Assembly (NCBI RefSeq): GCF_008727735.1
Contig: NZ_CP044227.1
Coordinates: 1,364,001-1,428,000 of the forward strand
DNA: 64,000 nt
Reading direction: 5' to 3'
DNA from: Flintibacter sp. KGMB00164
GTDB lineage: Bacteria > Bacillota > Clostridia > Oscillospirales > Oscillospiraceae
The notes beneath the pieces were generated by a model that worked only from the letters and a program-made list of their open reading frames with translations, had not been told where the DNA came from and did not search any database. The position numbers were made by a program, and so were the translations under genes. Shown piece after piece: positions 7,868 to 14,394 of the stretch (positions are counted from its first letter, which is position 1; the number at the start of each line of letters is the position of its first letter).

Positions 7868-8523
7868 AACGAATCCTTGCCATGCTGAGCGCTGTGATGC
7901 TGCTTTGTACTCTGACGGCCTGCGCAGAAGCGGAGAACCAAAGTGGCTCCCATTCTTCTCAGACTGTCCAGGGGGAGAACGCATCCGAAGACGAAATTTT
8001 CTCCATGCCGGATGAGAGCAAGTCGACCGTGCATGAGAAATCCCGTGTGTTGGTGGCCTATTTTTCTGCCACCGGCAATACAGAGCATGTTGCCCAGTAT
8101 GTCCAAACTGTTTTGGATGCTGACCTCTATGAGATCGTCCCCGAGGAGCCTTATACCGATAACGATCTCGATTACAGCAACGGTGACTGCCGTGCTAACC
8201 TGGAACAAAATGATCCCGATGCCCGGCCCACTATTGCCGGAACACTGGAGCATCCGGAGGATTATGATGTGGTGTTTTTGGGTTACCCGATCTGGTGGGG
8301 ACAGGCGCCCAAGATCATGCAGACCTTTCTGGAAAGCTATGATTTTGACGGCGTGACCATTGTGCCTTTTTGTACCTCCGGCTCCAGCGGTATTGGTTCC
8401 AGTGCTGAGAATCTCCACAACTCTGCTCCTGACGCCAAGTGGCTGGCAGGCCAGCGCTTTGGCAGCAATGCCTCCCAGGAGGAAGTGGCGGCATGGGTGG
8501 AGGAACTGGAGCTGTCTGAATAA
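7864..8523 (+). CDS. Flavodoxin-domain lipoprotein
   Basis: 219 aa. Signal peptide with lipobox LTAC and lipid-modified Cys20, a Ser/Glu-rich linker to about residue 58, then a flavodoxin domain (VAYFSATGNTEHVAQYV; FLGYPIWWGQAPKIMQTFLE; CTSGSSGIGSS). It is predicted to sit on the outer face of the cytoplasmic membrane, which suggests extracytoplasmic electron transfer, perhaps with an FMN-binding or quinone-linked partner not seen here. Starts within the merR stop (ATGA) after GGGGAGGAG. Clearly a paralogue of the 5902-6378 product. Confidence 0.87.
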   Translation: MKRILAMLSAVMLLCTLTACAEAENQSGSHSSQTVQGENASEDEIFSMPDESKSTVHEKSRVLVAYFSATGNTEHVAQYVQTVLDADLYEIVPEEPYTDNDLDYSNGDCRANLEQNDPDARPTIAGTLEHPEDYDVVFLGYPIWWGQAPKIMQTFLESYDFDGVTIVPFCTSGSSGIGSSAENLHNSAPDAKWLAGQRFGSNASQEEVAAWVEELELSE

Positions 8524-8550
8524 GCGATCAAGTTCCGTGATATAAAGCGC

Positions 8551-8584
8551 AGAGCAGATCCCATTTGGGATCTGCTCTATTTTC
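8551..8584 (+). terminator. Intrinsic terminator of the merR-flavodoxin operon
   Basis: Perfect 12-bp stem AGAGCAGATCCC / GGGATCTGCTCT with loop ATTT, followed by ATTTT. The T tract favours the plus strand. Confidence 0.8.
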
Positions 8585-8801
8585 AGTATTGGGTAGAAAT
8601 CTCGCGCTCGTCGATGCCGTAGAGGCGCCGAAACTCCTCCAGGTCGCCGGGGGTGCGGATCAGCATGATTTCAGTAAACTTCCCGGTATGTATGTCCTGA
8701 AATCCCGCAGCCTTTTCCCCGGTACAGATGCTGGAACGGATCACCGGTTTCTGATTTTCCTTGTCATAGGACCGCTTTTCCTGCTTTTTCTTGAAAAACA
8801 T
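8583..8801 (-). CDS. Conserved hypothetical small protein, 72 aa
   Basis: Starts MFFKKKQEKRSYDKENQKP and continues with RSSICTGEKAAGFQDIHTGKF, a pattern I recall from short uncharacterised proteins of Clostridia that are sometimes mislabelled aspartate dehydrogenase. No membrane segment; a single cysteine. The ATG at 8801 follows GAGGAG by 9 nt and lies 13 bp after the alpha/beta hydrolase stop, so the two form an operon. Function unknown. Confidence 0.7.
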   Translation of the reverse strand: MFFKKKQEKRSYDKENQKPVIRSSICTGEKAAGFQDIHTGKFTEIMLIRTPGDLEEFRRLYGIDEREISTQY

Positions 8802-8814
8802 TCTGTATCTCTCC

Positions 8815-9543
8815 TCATTTCTGAGATTCAGCCGATTGCAGAAATGCCTCGATGGCAGCCACCGTCTGGGCCTGCTGCTCTTCCGTAGAAATCGTTGCGG
8901 GCAGGTCCCCCTTCTGTGGGCCGTAGTTGCCGAACTGAGCGTGGTTTCCGCCTTCAATCTCCACAATGTTCTCCGTGTAGTCGATGTGGTCCTCCACGCT
9001 CTGGTTAAGGGAGCCATAAACAGTCAAAGTCTTTTCATCCGGATAATCTCCATAGATGTAGGCACCCAACAGGATAAGTCCATCGACCTGATCGGGATGA
9101 TCAGAGGCGAACTTGGAAGCCATGGCGCCGCCCATGGAGTGTCCGGCGATATACCAATGCTGGATTTCAGGGAATTGAGCAATCACTTCTTCTGCCGCAT
9201 TGGCATCAAAAATCGCCATATGGAACGGCATATGGACCAAAATGCAGGTAACCCCGGTCTGTCGAATCTGATTGAGCAGAGGAAGGTAGGCCTCTGCTTC
9301 GACTTTGGCGCCGGGATAGAAAATGATGGCGGTGTCGGTGGGGGAAGATGGAGAAAGGATAGTCAGATTGTCTTGCATCGAGATGCTGCTGTCCTGAGCC
9401 AGGACCTCAAGAGCCACATCCTCTGCCCGGTAATAATCGGACACGTACCAGAAAAACGCGGCCGCCAGAATGGCCAGGACCAGAAGAACGATTCCTCCGG
9501 CAATGAGCCATTTTTTGCGCCGGGACGTTTGCTTTGTCTTCAT
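8815..9543 (-). CDS. Membrane-anchored alpha/beta hydrolase
   Basis: 242 aa. One N-terminal membrane segment at about residues 11-33 (KKWLIAGGIVLLVLAILAA) with a positive start, then an alpha/beta hydrolase domain: oxyanion region IIFYPGAKVEAEAYLPLL, nucleophile elbow AGHSMGGAMAS (serine in GHSMGG), and a late GGNHAQFGNYGPQKGD with the probable catalytic histidine. The domain should be outside the cell. Substrate unknown; an esterase or lipase-like role is likely. Followed by the 72-aa gene. Confidence 0.82.
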   Translation of the reverse strand: MKTKQTSRRKKWLIAGGIVLLVLAILAAAFFWYVSDYYRAEDVALEVLAQDSSISMQDNLTILSPSSPTDTAIIFYPGAKVEAEAYLPLLNQIRQTGVTCILVHMPFHMAIFDANAAEEVIAQFPEIQHWYIAGHSMGGAMASKFASDHPDQVDGLILLGAYIYGDYPDEKTLTVYGSLNQSVEDHIDYTENIVEIEGGNHAQFGNYGPQKGDLPATISTEEQQAQTVAAIEAFLQSAESQK

Positions 9544-9709
9544 GTTTCAATCACCTCAGTCAGTATAGGCCCAATCAAGCCCCGATCATCCAGCCAATGG
9601 CCTTGGAATAGACCTTGGGAGCAGTGTGCCGGTGGTTTAGAAGAACGAGAACGATACAACCTTAAGGGCAATTAAGAAAAAATTCATCTCAAATGTGTTT
9701 TTTATATGG

Positions 9710-9715
9710 TATAGT
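9710..9715 (+). promoter_or_regulatory. Extended -10 promoter for the YcxB-like gene
   Basis: TGG-TATAGT (extended -10 form) 48 bp before the ATG at 9763, in an A/T-rich stretch; no clear -35. Confidence 0.4.
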
Positions 9716-9762
9716 GATGCTCACATTGAAAAATAGCTGTTGTGACGGCCTGGGAGGTACCT

Positions 9763-10278
9763 ATGGAGTTTACTTGTCATACCACATATGACCACAAGGC
9801 ACTGACCGCCATGGCACGGGCGATTCGAAAGACGGTCCGGGCCAAAAGAAGTCGGCAAATCCGCGTGTATGCCTGGATCATCATCGGGCTTTTACTAGTA
9901 TCCCTTTGGCTGTCCTGGGGGAGAGTATGGCAGACGGTGCTCCACTGCGCGGTGATTGCAGCATTGCTGTTGCTTCACTGGAAAGAAGATTCCATCAATG
10001 CGTATTTTGCAAAGCGTAAGGCTTTGCCAGGCACAGACTTTGCCGATACCACATTCTATGCCGACCATTACCTTGTAAAAACTCCCGCGGCAGAGACCAA
10101 ATGGCAGTATGAAAAGATCCTCGCACTGGCAGAGAGCGGAGGTTATCTTGTTTTTGTAATGGGAAAGAACCACGCCCTGGCCATGGAAAAGGCGGCGCTG
10201 AAGGGCGGCAGTATCCCGGAATTCTACCGTTTTATAGAAGAAAAGTCCGGACGCAGAGTTCAGAACATTGGAGGATAA
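9763..10278 (+). CDS. YcxB-like membrane protein
   Basis: 171 aa from the ATG at 9763 (GGGAGG, 5-nt gap). A short N-terminal cytoplasmic part (FTCHTTYDHKALTAMARAI), two adjacent membrane segments at about 37-75, then a C-terminal domain with DHYLVKTPAAETKWQYEKI and LVFVMGKNHALAMEKAALK typical of the YcxB-like family (PF14317). Function of the family is unknown. It is followed 7 bp later by an unrelated small gene, probably in one transcript. Confidence 0.72.
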   Translation: MEFTCHTTYDHKALTAMARAIRKTVRAKRSRQIRVYAWIIIGLLLVSLWLSWGRVWQTVLHCAVIAALLLLHWKEDSINAYFAKRKALPGTDFADTTFYADHYLVKTPAAETKWQYEKILALAESGGYLVFVMGKNHALAMEKAALKGGSIPEFYRFIEEKSGRRVQNIGG

Positions 10279-10284
10279 AAGAAC

Positions 10285-10671
10285 ATGAAAACAGGTCACA
10301 AAGCTGCGGCTCTGAGCTGTCTGGCAGTTGGAGCTGGTGCGGCTGCCTGCTGGCGCTGGATGTTTCGGATGCCGCTCAAGGAGTTCACCCGATATGCGCT
10401 CTATATGGCAGTTATGGACGATGAGATCTGCCGGAACGAGTTAGAGGGGAACTGGATTGGAGACAAGGTCATTACATTCCCACCTAAGATAGACACCCTG
10501 CAGGGGCGGTACCATCTTTTCTTGAAGATGAACCAAACAAAAAGTCGCCGGCAGATTCAGAAGGAGATTAGAAAAATGGAGCAGCGGCTCCAGGAGTCCC
10601 GGCAGTATATCGGCCAGCCCAAAGAGCAGCTGGAGGTGGAGTTTTTCGAAGAAAACGATCCGCTGCAATAG
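10285..10671 (+). CDS. Hypothetical protein with N-terminal hydrophobic segment
   Basis: 128 aa. Residues about 5-25 (AALSCLAVGAGAAACW) could form a membrane anchor or signal. The rest is charged, with a helix-forming region (KSRRQIQKEIRKMEQRLQES) that may be a short coiled coil, and an acidic end. I do not recognise the family. It starts 7 bp after the YcxB-like gene and appears co-transcribed with it. No terminator is obvious between it and the converging DUF1801 gene 20 bp away. Confidence 0.6.
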   Translation: MKTGHKAAALSCLAVGAGAAACWRWMFRMPLKEFTRYALYMAVMDDEICRNELEGNWIGDKVITFPPKIDTLQGRYHLFLKMNQTKSRRQIQKEIRKMEQRLQESRQYIGQPKEQLEVEFFEENDPLQ

Positions 10672-10690
10672 CTGCGTCCATGGTTTCCTC

Positions 10691-11041
10691 TTACAGCTTC
10701 AGGAAGTCGCCGATGCTTTCCTCAACGGTATGGAGCGACTGCTCATCGCCGTATTTGATGTTGATGCAGCGTTTTCCACGTTTGCAGGCTGGAAGACTCT
10801 CGGCTAAACGATTCAGAAATTCCTCATCAGAAAAATGGATGGAGAAGTGATTTTTTGCAGCAGAAACTGCGACATATCCTTCGGACATCTTTTTTCCGAT
10901 CAGCCACATGGGCATGGAAAAAGAGATTTTATTGGTCAGCTGAGGATAGTTGGTGTTCATAAAATGAATAAATGCATTGACAGGCTGCTGTTGCTGCTCG
11001 TTTAGTGATGCAGCGTACTCGGAAACAGAAGCTGCGCCCAT
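10691..11041 (-). CDS. DUF1801 family protein
   Basis: 116 aa from the ATG at 11041 (TTGGAGG, 6-nt gap). The pattern FIHFMNTNYPQLTNKISFSMPMW, followed by GYVAVSAAKNHFSIHFSDEEF and CINIKYGDEQSLHTVEESI, matches DUF1801 (YdhG/Fra-like fold). The biological role of the family is not settled. The longer frame to 11065 lacks a ribosome site. It stands alone, tail to tail with the gene ending at 10671. Confidence 0.78.
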   Translation of the reverse strand: MGAASVSEYAASLNEQQQQPVNAFIHFMNTNYPQLTNKISFSMPMWLIGKKMSEGYVAVSAAKNHFSIHFSDEEFLNRLAESLPACKRGKRCINIKYGDEQSLHTVEESIGDFLKL

Positions 11042-11090
11042 ACAGTACCTCCAAAGTTTAGACATAAATAAAATTGATAATTAAACGCAG

Positions 11091-11116
11091 AAAAACCGCC
11101 AAATGTGGCGGTTTTT
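11091..11116 (-). terminator. Terminator of tRNA-Pro
   Basis: Stem AAAAACCGCC / GGCGGTTTTT with a 6-nt loop; A/T runs on both sides let it act in either direction. It begins 10 bp after the CCA end of the tRNA. Confidence 0.8.
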
Positions 11117-11126
11117 CCAATAAAAA

Positions 11127-11202
11127 TGGTCCGAGTGGGGAGACTCGAACTCCCGGCATCTTGCTCCCAAAGCAAGCGCGCTACCAACTGCGCCACACCC
11201 GG
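11127..11202 (-). tRNA. tRNA-Pro (anticodon TGG)
   Basis: 76 nt on the minus strand with the CCA end encoded. Acceptor arm CCGGGTG / CACTCGG (one G-U), D-arm GCGC...GCGC, anticodon arm CTTGC-TTTGGGA-GCAAG giving anticodon UGG, variable loop ATGCC with G at position 46, T-arm GGGAG-TTCGAGT-CTCCC and discriminator A. It reads proline codons CCN by wobble. Position G46 is the target of TrmB, which is encoded divergently at 11349. Confidence 0.97.
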
Positions 11203-11270
11203 TTATAGGATCGTTGATGCAAAATTGATTTGCTCACAGAGCACCAACATGCGCGAAGCTATATTAGTAT

Positions 11271-11294
11271 AGTATATTTTTAAAAAGATTGCAA
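11271..11294 (-). promoter_or_regulatory. Promoter of tRNA-Pro
   Basis: On the minus strand TTGCAA, 17-bp spacer, TATACT, with about 69 bp from the -10 box to the mature tRNA 5' end. The -35 box is palindromic and shared with the trmB promoter. Confidence 0.7.
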
Positions 11295-11317
11295 GTGTTG
11301 TTTGAGTATGGTAATAT
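11289..11317 (+). promoter_or_regulatory. Promoter of trmB
   Basis: TTGCAA, 17-bp spacer, TAATAT, 31 bp before the trmB start. It uses the same palindromic TTGCAA at 11289-11294 as the divergent tRNA promoter, so the two promoters probably compete for RNA polymerase. Confidence 0.6.
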
Positions 11318-11348
11318 GATTGCGAAAAAAGTGTGAGGTGAACATGGG

Positions 11349-12092
11349 ATGCGAATGAGAAAAAAGCCCAACCTGATCCCCAGAATGGAGCGCTGCGCTC
11401 AATTTTTGGTGTCTGATCCGGCAGGTCAGCGAGGAAAGTGGCGGGAGCTGATGCCCGAGGCAAAGCAGATCTGGCTGGAGCTGGGATGCGGCAAGGGACG
11501 TTTTACAGCGGAAATGGCGGAGCAGCACACTGACGTTTTGTATATCGCGGTGGAGCGCGTACCTGACGCGATGGTCATTGCCATGGAGCGCTGTGCAGAG
11601 AAGAAACTGACGAATGTGTTCTTTGTGGACGGCGATGCGGCCCGGCTGAGAGATTATTTTGCCCCGGAAGAGGTAGACCGGCTGTTTATCAATTTCTGCG
11701 ATCCCTGGCCGTCCAATCACCATGCCCGGCGTCGTCTGACCCATAAGAACTTCCTGGTGCTGTACCGCGGAGTGCTGAAGGACGGGGGAGAGATCCACTT
11801 TAAGACGGATAACCGGGACCTGTTTGAATACTCTTTGTTTCAGTTCCCCAAGGCGGGGTATACGCTGTCGGAGGTGACCCGAGATCTGCATGCCAACGGT
11901 ATTCAGGGGGTTATGACCGATTACGAGGAGAAGTTCCATAATCTGGGCACCCCCATTAACCGCTGCGTGGGGACCAAGGAACATATGGAGGAGGAACCGG
12001 AGTTTGTTCCCATTGCCGGACCGATGAATCGTCCGGTGGAGAAAGAGGCGCAAGAGACGCAGCCGGAAAGCGCTGCAGAACAGACAGAGTAA
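11349..12092 (+). CDS. trmB: tRNA (guanine-46-N7)-methyltransferase TrmB
   Basis: 247 aa. Makes m7G46 in the variable loop of tRNAs using S-adenosylmethionine. Class I methyltransferase motifs are visible: LELGCGKGRFTAEMA (SAM site, about residue 43), NFCDPWPSNHHARRRLTH (catalytic region) and FKTDNRDLFEYS. The last 30 residues (EKEAQETQPESAAEQTE) are a non-conserved polar tail. Start at 11349 (GAGGTG upstream); the ATG at 11355 is an alternative. Single-gene unit closed by a terminator. Confidence 0.95.
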   Translation: MRMRKKPNLIPRMERCAQFLVSDPAGQRGKWRELMPEAKQIWLELGCGKGRFTAEMAEQHTDVLYIAVERVPDAMVIAMERCAEKKLTNVFFVDGDAARLRDYFAPEEVDRLFINFCDPWPSNHHARRRLTHKNFLVLYRGVLKDGGEIHFKTDNRDLFEYSLFQFPKAGYTLSEVTRDLHANGIQGVMTDYEEKFHNLGTPINRCVGTKEHMEEEPEFVPIAGPMNRPVEKEAQETQPESAAEQTE

Positions 12093-12104
12093 ATCAAATT
12101 ATAC

Positions 12105-12143
12105 GCCGGAGAGGAAGTGCAGAGCCTCTCCGGCTATTTTTTA
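12105..12143 (+). terminator. Terminator of trmB
   Basis: Stem GCCGGAGAGG / CCTCTCCGGC followed by TATTTTTTA. Confidence 0.85.
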
Positions 12144-12151
12144 TGGGGGAA

Positions 12152-12179
12152 TTGACAGAAAAAAGTGAACTGCTATAAT
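12152..12179 (+). promoter_or_regulatory. Promoter of the marR-ABC exporter operon
   Basis: Consensus TTGACA, 16-bp spacer, TGC-TATAAT. The -10 box touches the operator palindrome that follows. Confidence 0.88.
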
Positions 12180-12205
12180 TGACATATCAATAATTGATAT
12201 GTCAA
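12179..12205 (+). promoter_or_regulatory. MarR operator, perfect palindrome
   Basis: TTGACATATCAA, 3-nt centre TAA, TTGATATGTCAA: a perfect 12-bp inverted repeat covering the end of the -10 box and the transcription start. Binding here by the MarR protein encoded 22 bp later would block transcription, i.e. autorepression relieved by a ligand. Confidence 0.85.
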
Positions 12206-12226
12206 GAAAAGGGGAGGGGATAACCG

Positions 12227-12670
12227 ATGGAACGAACCTTTCACATGCTGCTCTACCGGGCGTTTCATGCTCAGCGCAATTATTTGCGTCCCTGTTTTGG
12301 GCGCGTTGGGCTGGGGGCGGGGCAGCCTAAACTTCTGGTCTATCTGAACAGCCATGGTCCCTGCCGGCAGAAGGAGTTGGCGGACTATTTTGAGATTGAC
12401 CCGGCGGCGGTATCCCGGATGATAGATGCCTTGGAGCGAGGCGGCTTTGTAGTGCGCAGAAGGGACGAGACCAGCCGGCGTGGTGACCTGGCGGAGCTGA
12501 CCGAGAAGGGACGGCAGGCGGTACAGGCTTGGACAGAGTTTTGTGCCCAGGAAGAGGAGCAGATGCTCCAGGGCTTTACGCCGGAGGAGCGGCAGCAGTT
12601 TGCGGACTTCCTGGTGCGGGCGTACCGGAATCTCCGGATGGGGAAGGAGGAAGAGCGATGGGAGAACTGA
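12227..12670 (+). CDS. MarR-family repressor
   Basis: 147 aa. Winged helix-turn-helix at about residues 45-100 (CRQKELADYFEIDPAAVSRMIDALERGGFV, then the wing VRRRDETSRRGDLAELTEKG), flanked by dimerisation helices. MarR proteins sense phenolic or other toxic compounds. The operator in its own promoter and the downstream drug-exporter genes, whose first start codon lies 13 nt inside this gene, make it the likely local repressor of the exporter. Inducer unknown. Confidence 0.92.
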   Translation: MERTFHMLLYRAFHAQRNYLRPCFGRVGLGAGQPKLLVYLNSHGPCRQKELADYFEIDPAAVSRMIDALERGGFVVRRRDETSRRGDLAELTEKGRQAVQAWTEFCAQEEEQMLQGFTPEERQQFADFLVRAYRNLRMGKEEERWEN

Positions 12671-14394
12671 AGCGTCTGCTGCGCTATCTTGGCCCCTATC
12701 GAAAGGATCTGCTGATCGGCGCCTTGCTGGTTGTGGTGGAGACCTGCTTTGAACTGGTGATCCCGGTGCTGATGGCAGACCTCATCGACGTGGGTGTAGC
12801 CAATCAGGATATTGATTACGTTCTCTATAAGGGCGGTCAAATGGGAATATGCGCTCTTTGCGCCCTGGTGACTGGGCTGCTCTATGCCCGGTTTGCTGCC
12901 CGGGCATCCTATGGTTGGGGAGCTCAAGTGCGCCGCGCCCAGTTTGCCCAGGTTCAGCGCTATTCCTTTGCCAATCTGGATCACTTTGACGCCGCTTCCT
13001 TGGTTACTCGGATGACCACTGACGTGACAGTGCTGCAAAACGCCATCAACGGCGGATTCCGGCCTCTGGTGCGCAGCCCCATCATGCTGGTGATGGGAGT
13101 AGGATTGTCGTTCTGGATGAACGCCCGGCTGGCCGTGATTTTTATCGTGTGTGCCCCCATTCTGGGAGCCATTCTCTTTTGCATCGTGCGGAAGGTAGCG
13201 CCCATGTATGGACGGCTCCAGAAAGCAGTGGACCGGCTGAACAATGTAGTGCAGGAGAATCTGACAGCCATCCGCGCAGTAAAGGCCTTTGTTCGGGGTG
13301 AGGCGGAGGAGGAGCGCTTTCAGGTGGTCAACAGCCGTCTGGCGGACACCTCCAAGGAGACCTTCCGTTGGGCGGTGCTGAATCTGCCTTCTTTGCAGCT
13401 GACTATGTATACCGCCATCGTGCTTATCATGTGGTTTGGAGGAAACATGATCCTGGACGGAGACCTTTTGGTGGGAGACCTGACGGGATTTCTCAGCTAT
13501 GTGTTTCAGGTCATGAACTCCATGATGATGCTCTCCAACGTGTTTTTGCTGCTCACCCGGTCTCTGGCCAGTGTCCACCGCATTACCCAGGTGTTGGAGG
13601 AGCAGCCCCAGATCACCTCGCCTCAGAATGCGGTCACCCAGGTGGCCGACGGCAGTGTGGACTTTGAAGGAGTATCGTTTAAATACCATGCGGATGCGCA
13701 GGAATATGCCTTGTCTCAGGTAGATCTGCATATCAAGGCGGGGCAGACCGTGGGCATTCTGGGCGGTACCGGTTCAGCAAAGAGTACCTTGGTACAGCTC
13801 ATTCCCCGCCTCTACGATGCCACCGAAGGAAGTGTCCGGGTAGGCGGCCGGGACGTGCGGGAGTATGATATCCATGCCCTGCGGGACGCGGTAGGGATTG
13901 TGCTGCAAAAGAACGTGCTTTTTTCCGGTACAGTGGAGGACAACCTGCGCTGGGGCGATGCCCAGGCAGAGGAGGAGCAGCTGTGGGCGGCCTGTAGGGC
14001 GGCCTGCGCCGATGAATTTGTTTCGGAAATGCCAGGCGGCCTCAAGAGCGACTTGGGGCAGGGAGGCGTGAATGTCTCTGGCGGACAGAAGCAGCGGCTG
14101 TGTATCGCTCGAACACTGCTCAAGCACCCCAAGGTGCTCATCTTTGATGACTCTACCAGTGCGGTGGACACCGCGACCGAGGGAAAAATCCGCCGGGAGC
14201 TGGCCAGCCTGGAGGGTGTGACCAAGATCATCATTGCCCAGCGGATCACCTCGGTGATGAATACGGACCAGATCATCATTCTGGACGACGGCAAGGTCCA
14301 CGCGGTAGGAACCCACCAGCAGCTCCTGGAGCGCGACCCCATCTACCAGGAGATCTACGCATCCCAGATGAAAGGAGGGGAGCTCCATGGCTAG
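12658..14394 (+). CDS. ABC exporter half-transporter, subunit with degenerate ATP site
   Basis: 578 aa. Six membrane segments (residues 15-310) then an ATPase domain (350-578): Walker A GGTGSAKST, signature VSGGQKQR, Walker B VLIFDDSTSAVD and H-loop IIAQRITS. The catalytic glutamate after Walker B is Asp and the H-loop histidine is Gln. Both changes are typical of the inactive-site partner in heterodimeric exporters such as BmrC/TM287. The ATG at 12658 overlaps marR by 13 nt and has AAGGAGGAAGAG upstream. Works with the next gene; likely exports drugs or peptides/lipids. Confidence 0.93.
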   Translation: MGELKRLLRYLGPYRKDLLIGALLVVVETCFELVIPVLMADLIDVGVANQDIDYVLYKGGQMGICALCALVTGLLYARFAARASYGWGAQVRRAQFAQVQRYSFANLDHFDAASLVTRMTTDVTVLQNAINGGFRPLVRSPIMLVMGVGLSFWMNARLAVIFIVCAPILGAILFCIVRKVAPMYGRLQKAVDRLNNVVQENLTAIRAVKAFVRGEAEEERFQVVNSRLADTSKETFRWAVLNLPSLQLTMYTAIVLIMWFGGNMILDGDLLVGDLTGFLSYVFQVMNSMMMLSNVFLLLTRSLASVHRITQVLEEQPQITSPQNAVTQVADGSVDFEGVSFKYHADAQEYALSQVDLHIKAGQTVGILGGTGSAKSTLVQLIPRLYDATEGSVRVGGRDVREYDIHALRDAVGIVLQKNVLFSGTVEDNLRWGDAQAEEEQLWAACRAACADEFVSEMPGGLKSDLGQGGVNVSGGQKQRLCIARTLLKHPKVLIFDDSTSAVDTATEGKIRRELASLEGVTKIIIAQRITSVMNTDQIIILDDGKVHAVGTHQQLLERDPIYQEIYASQMKGGELHG

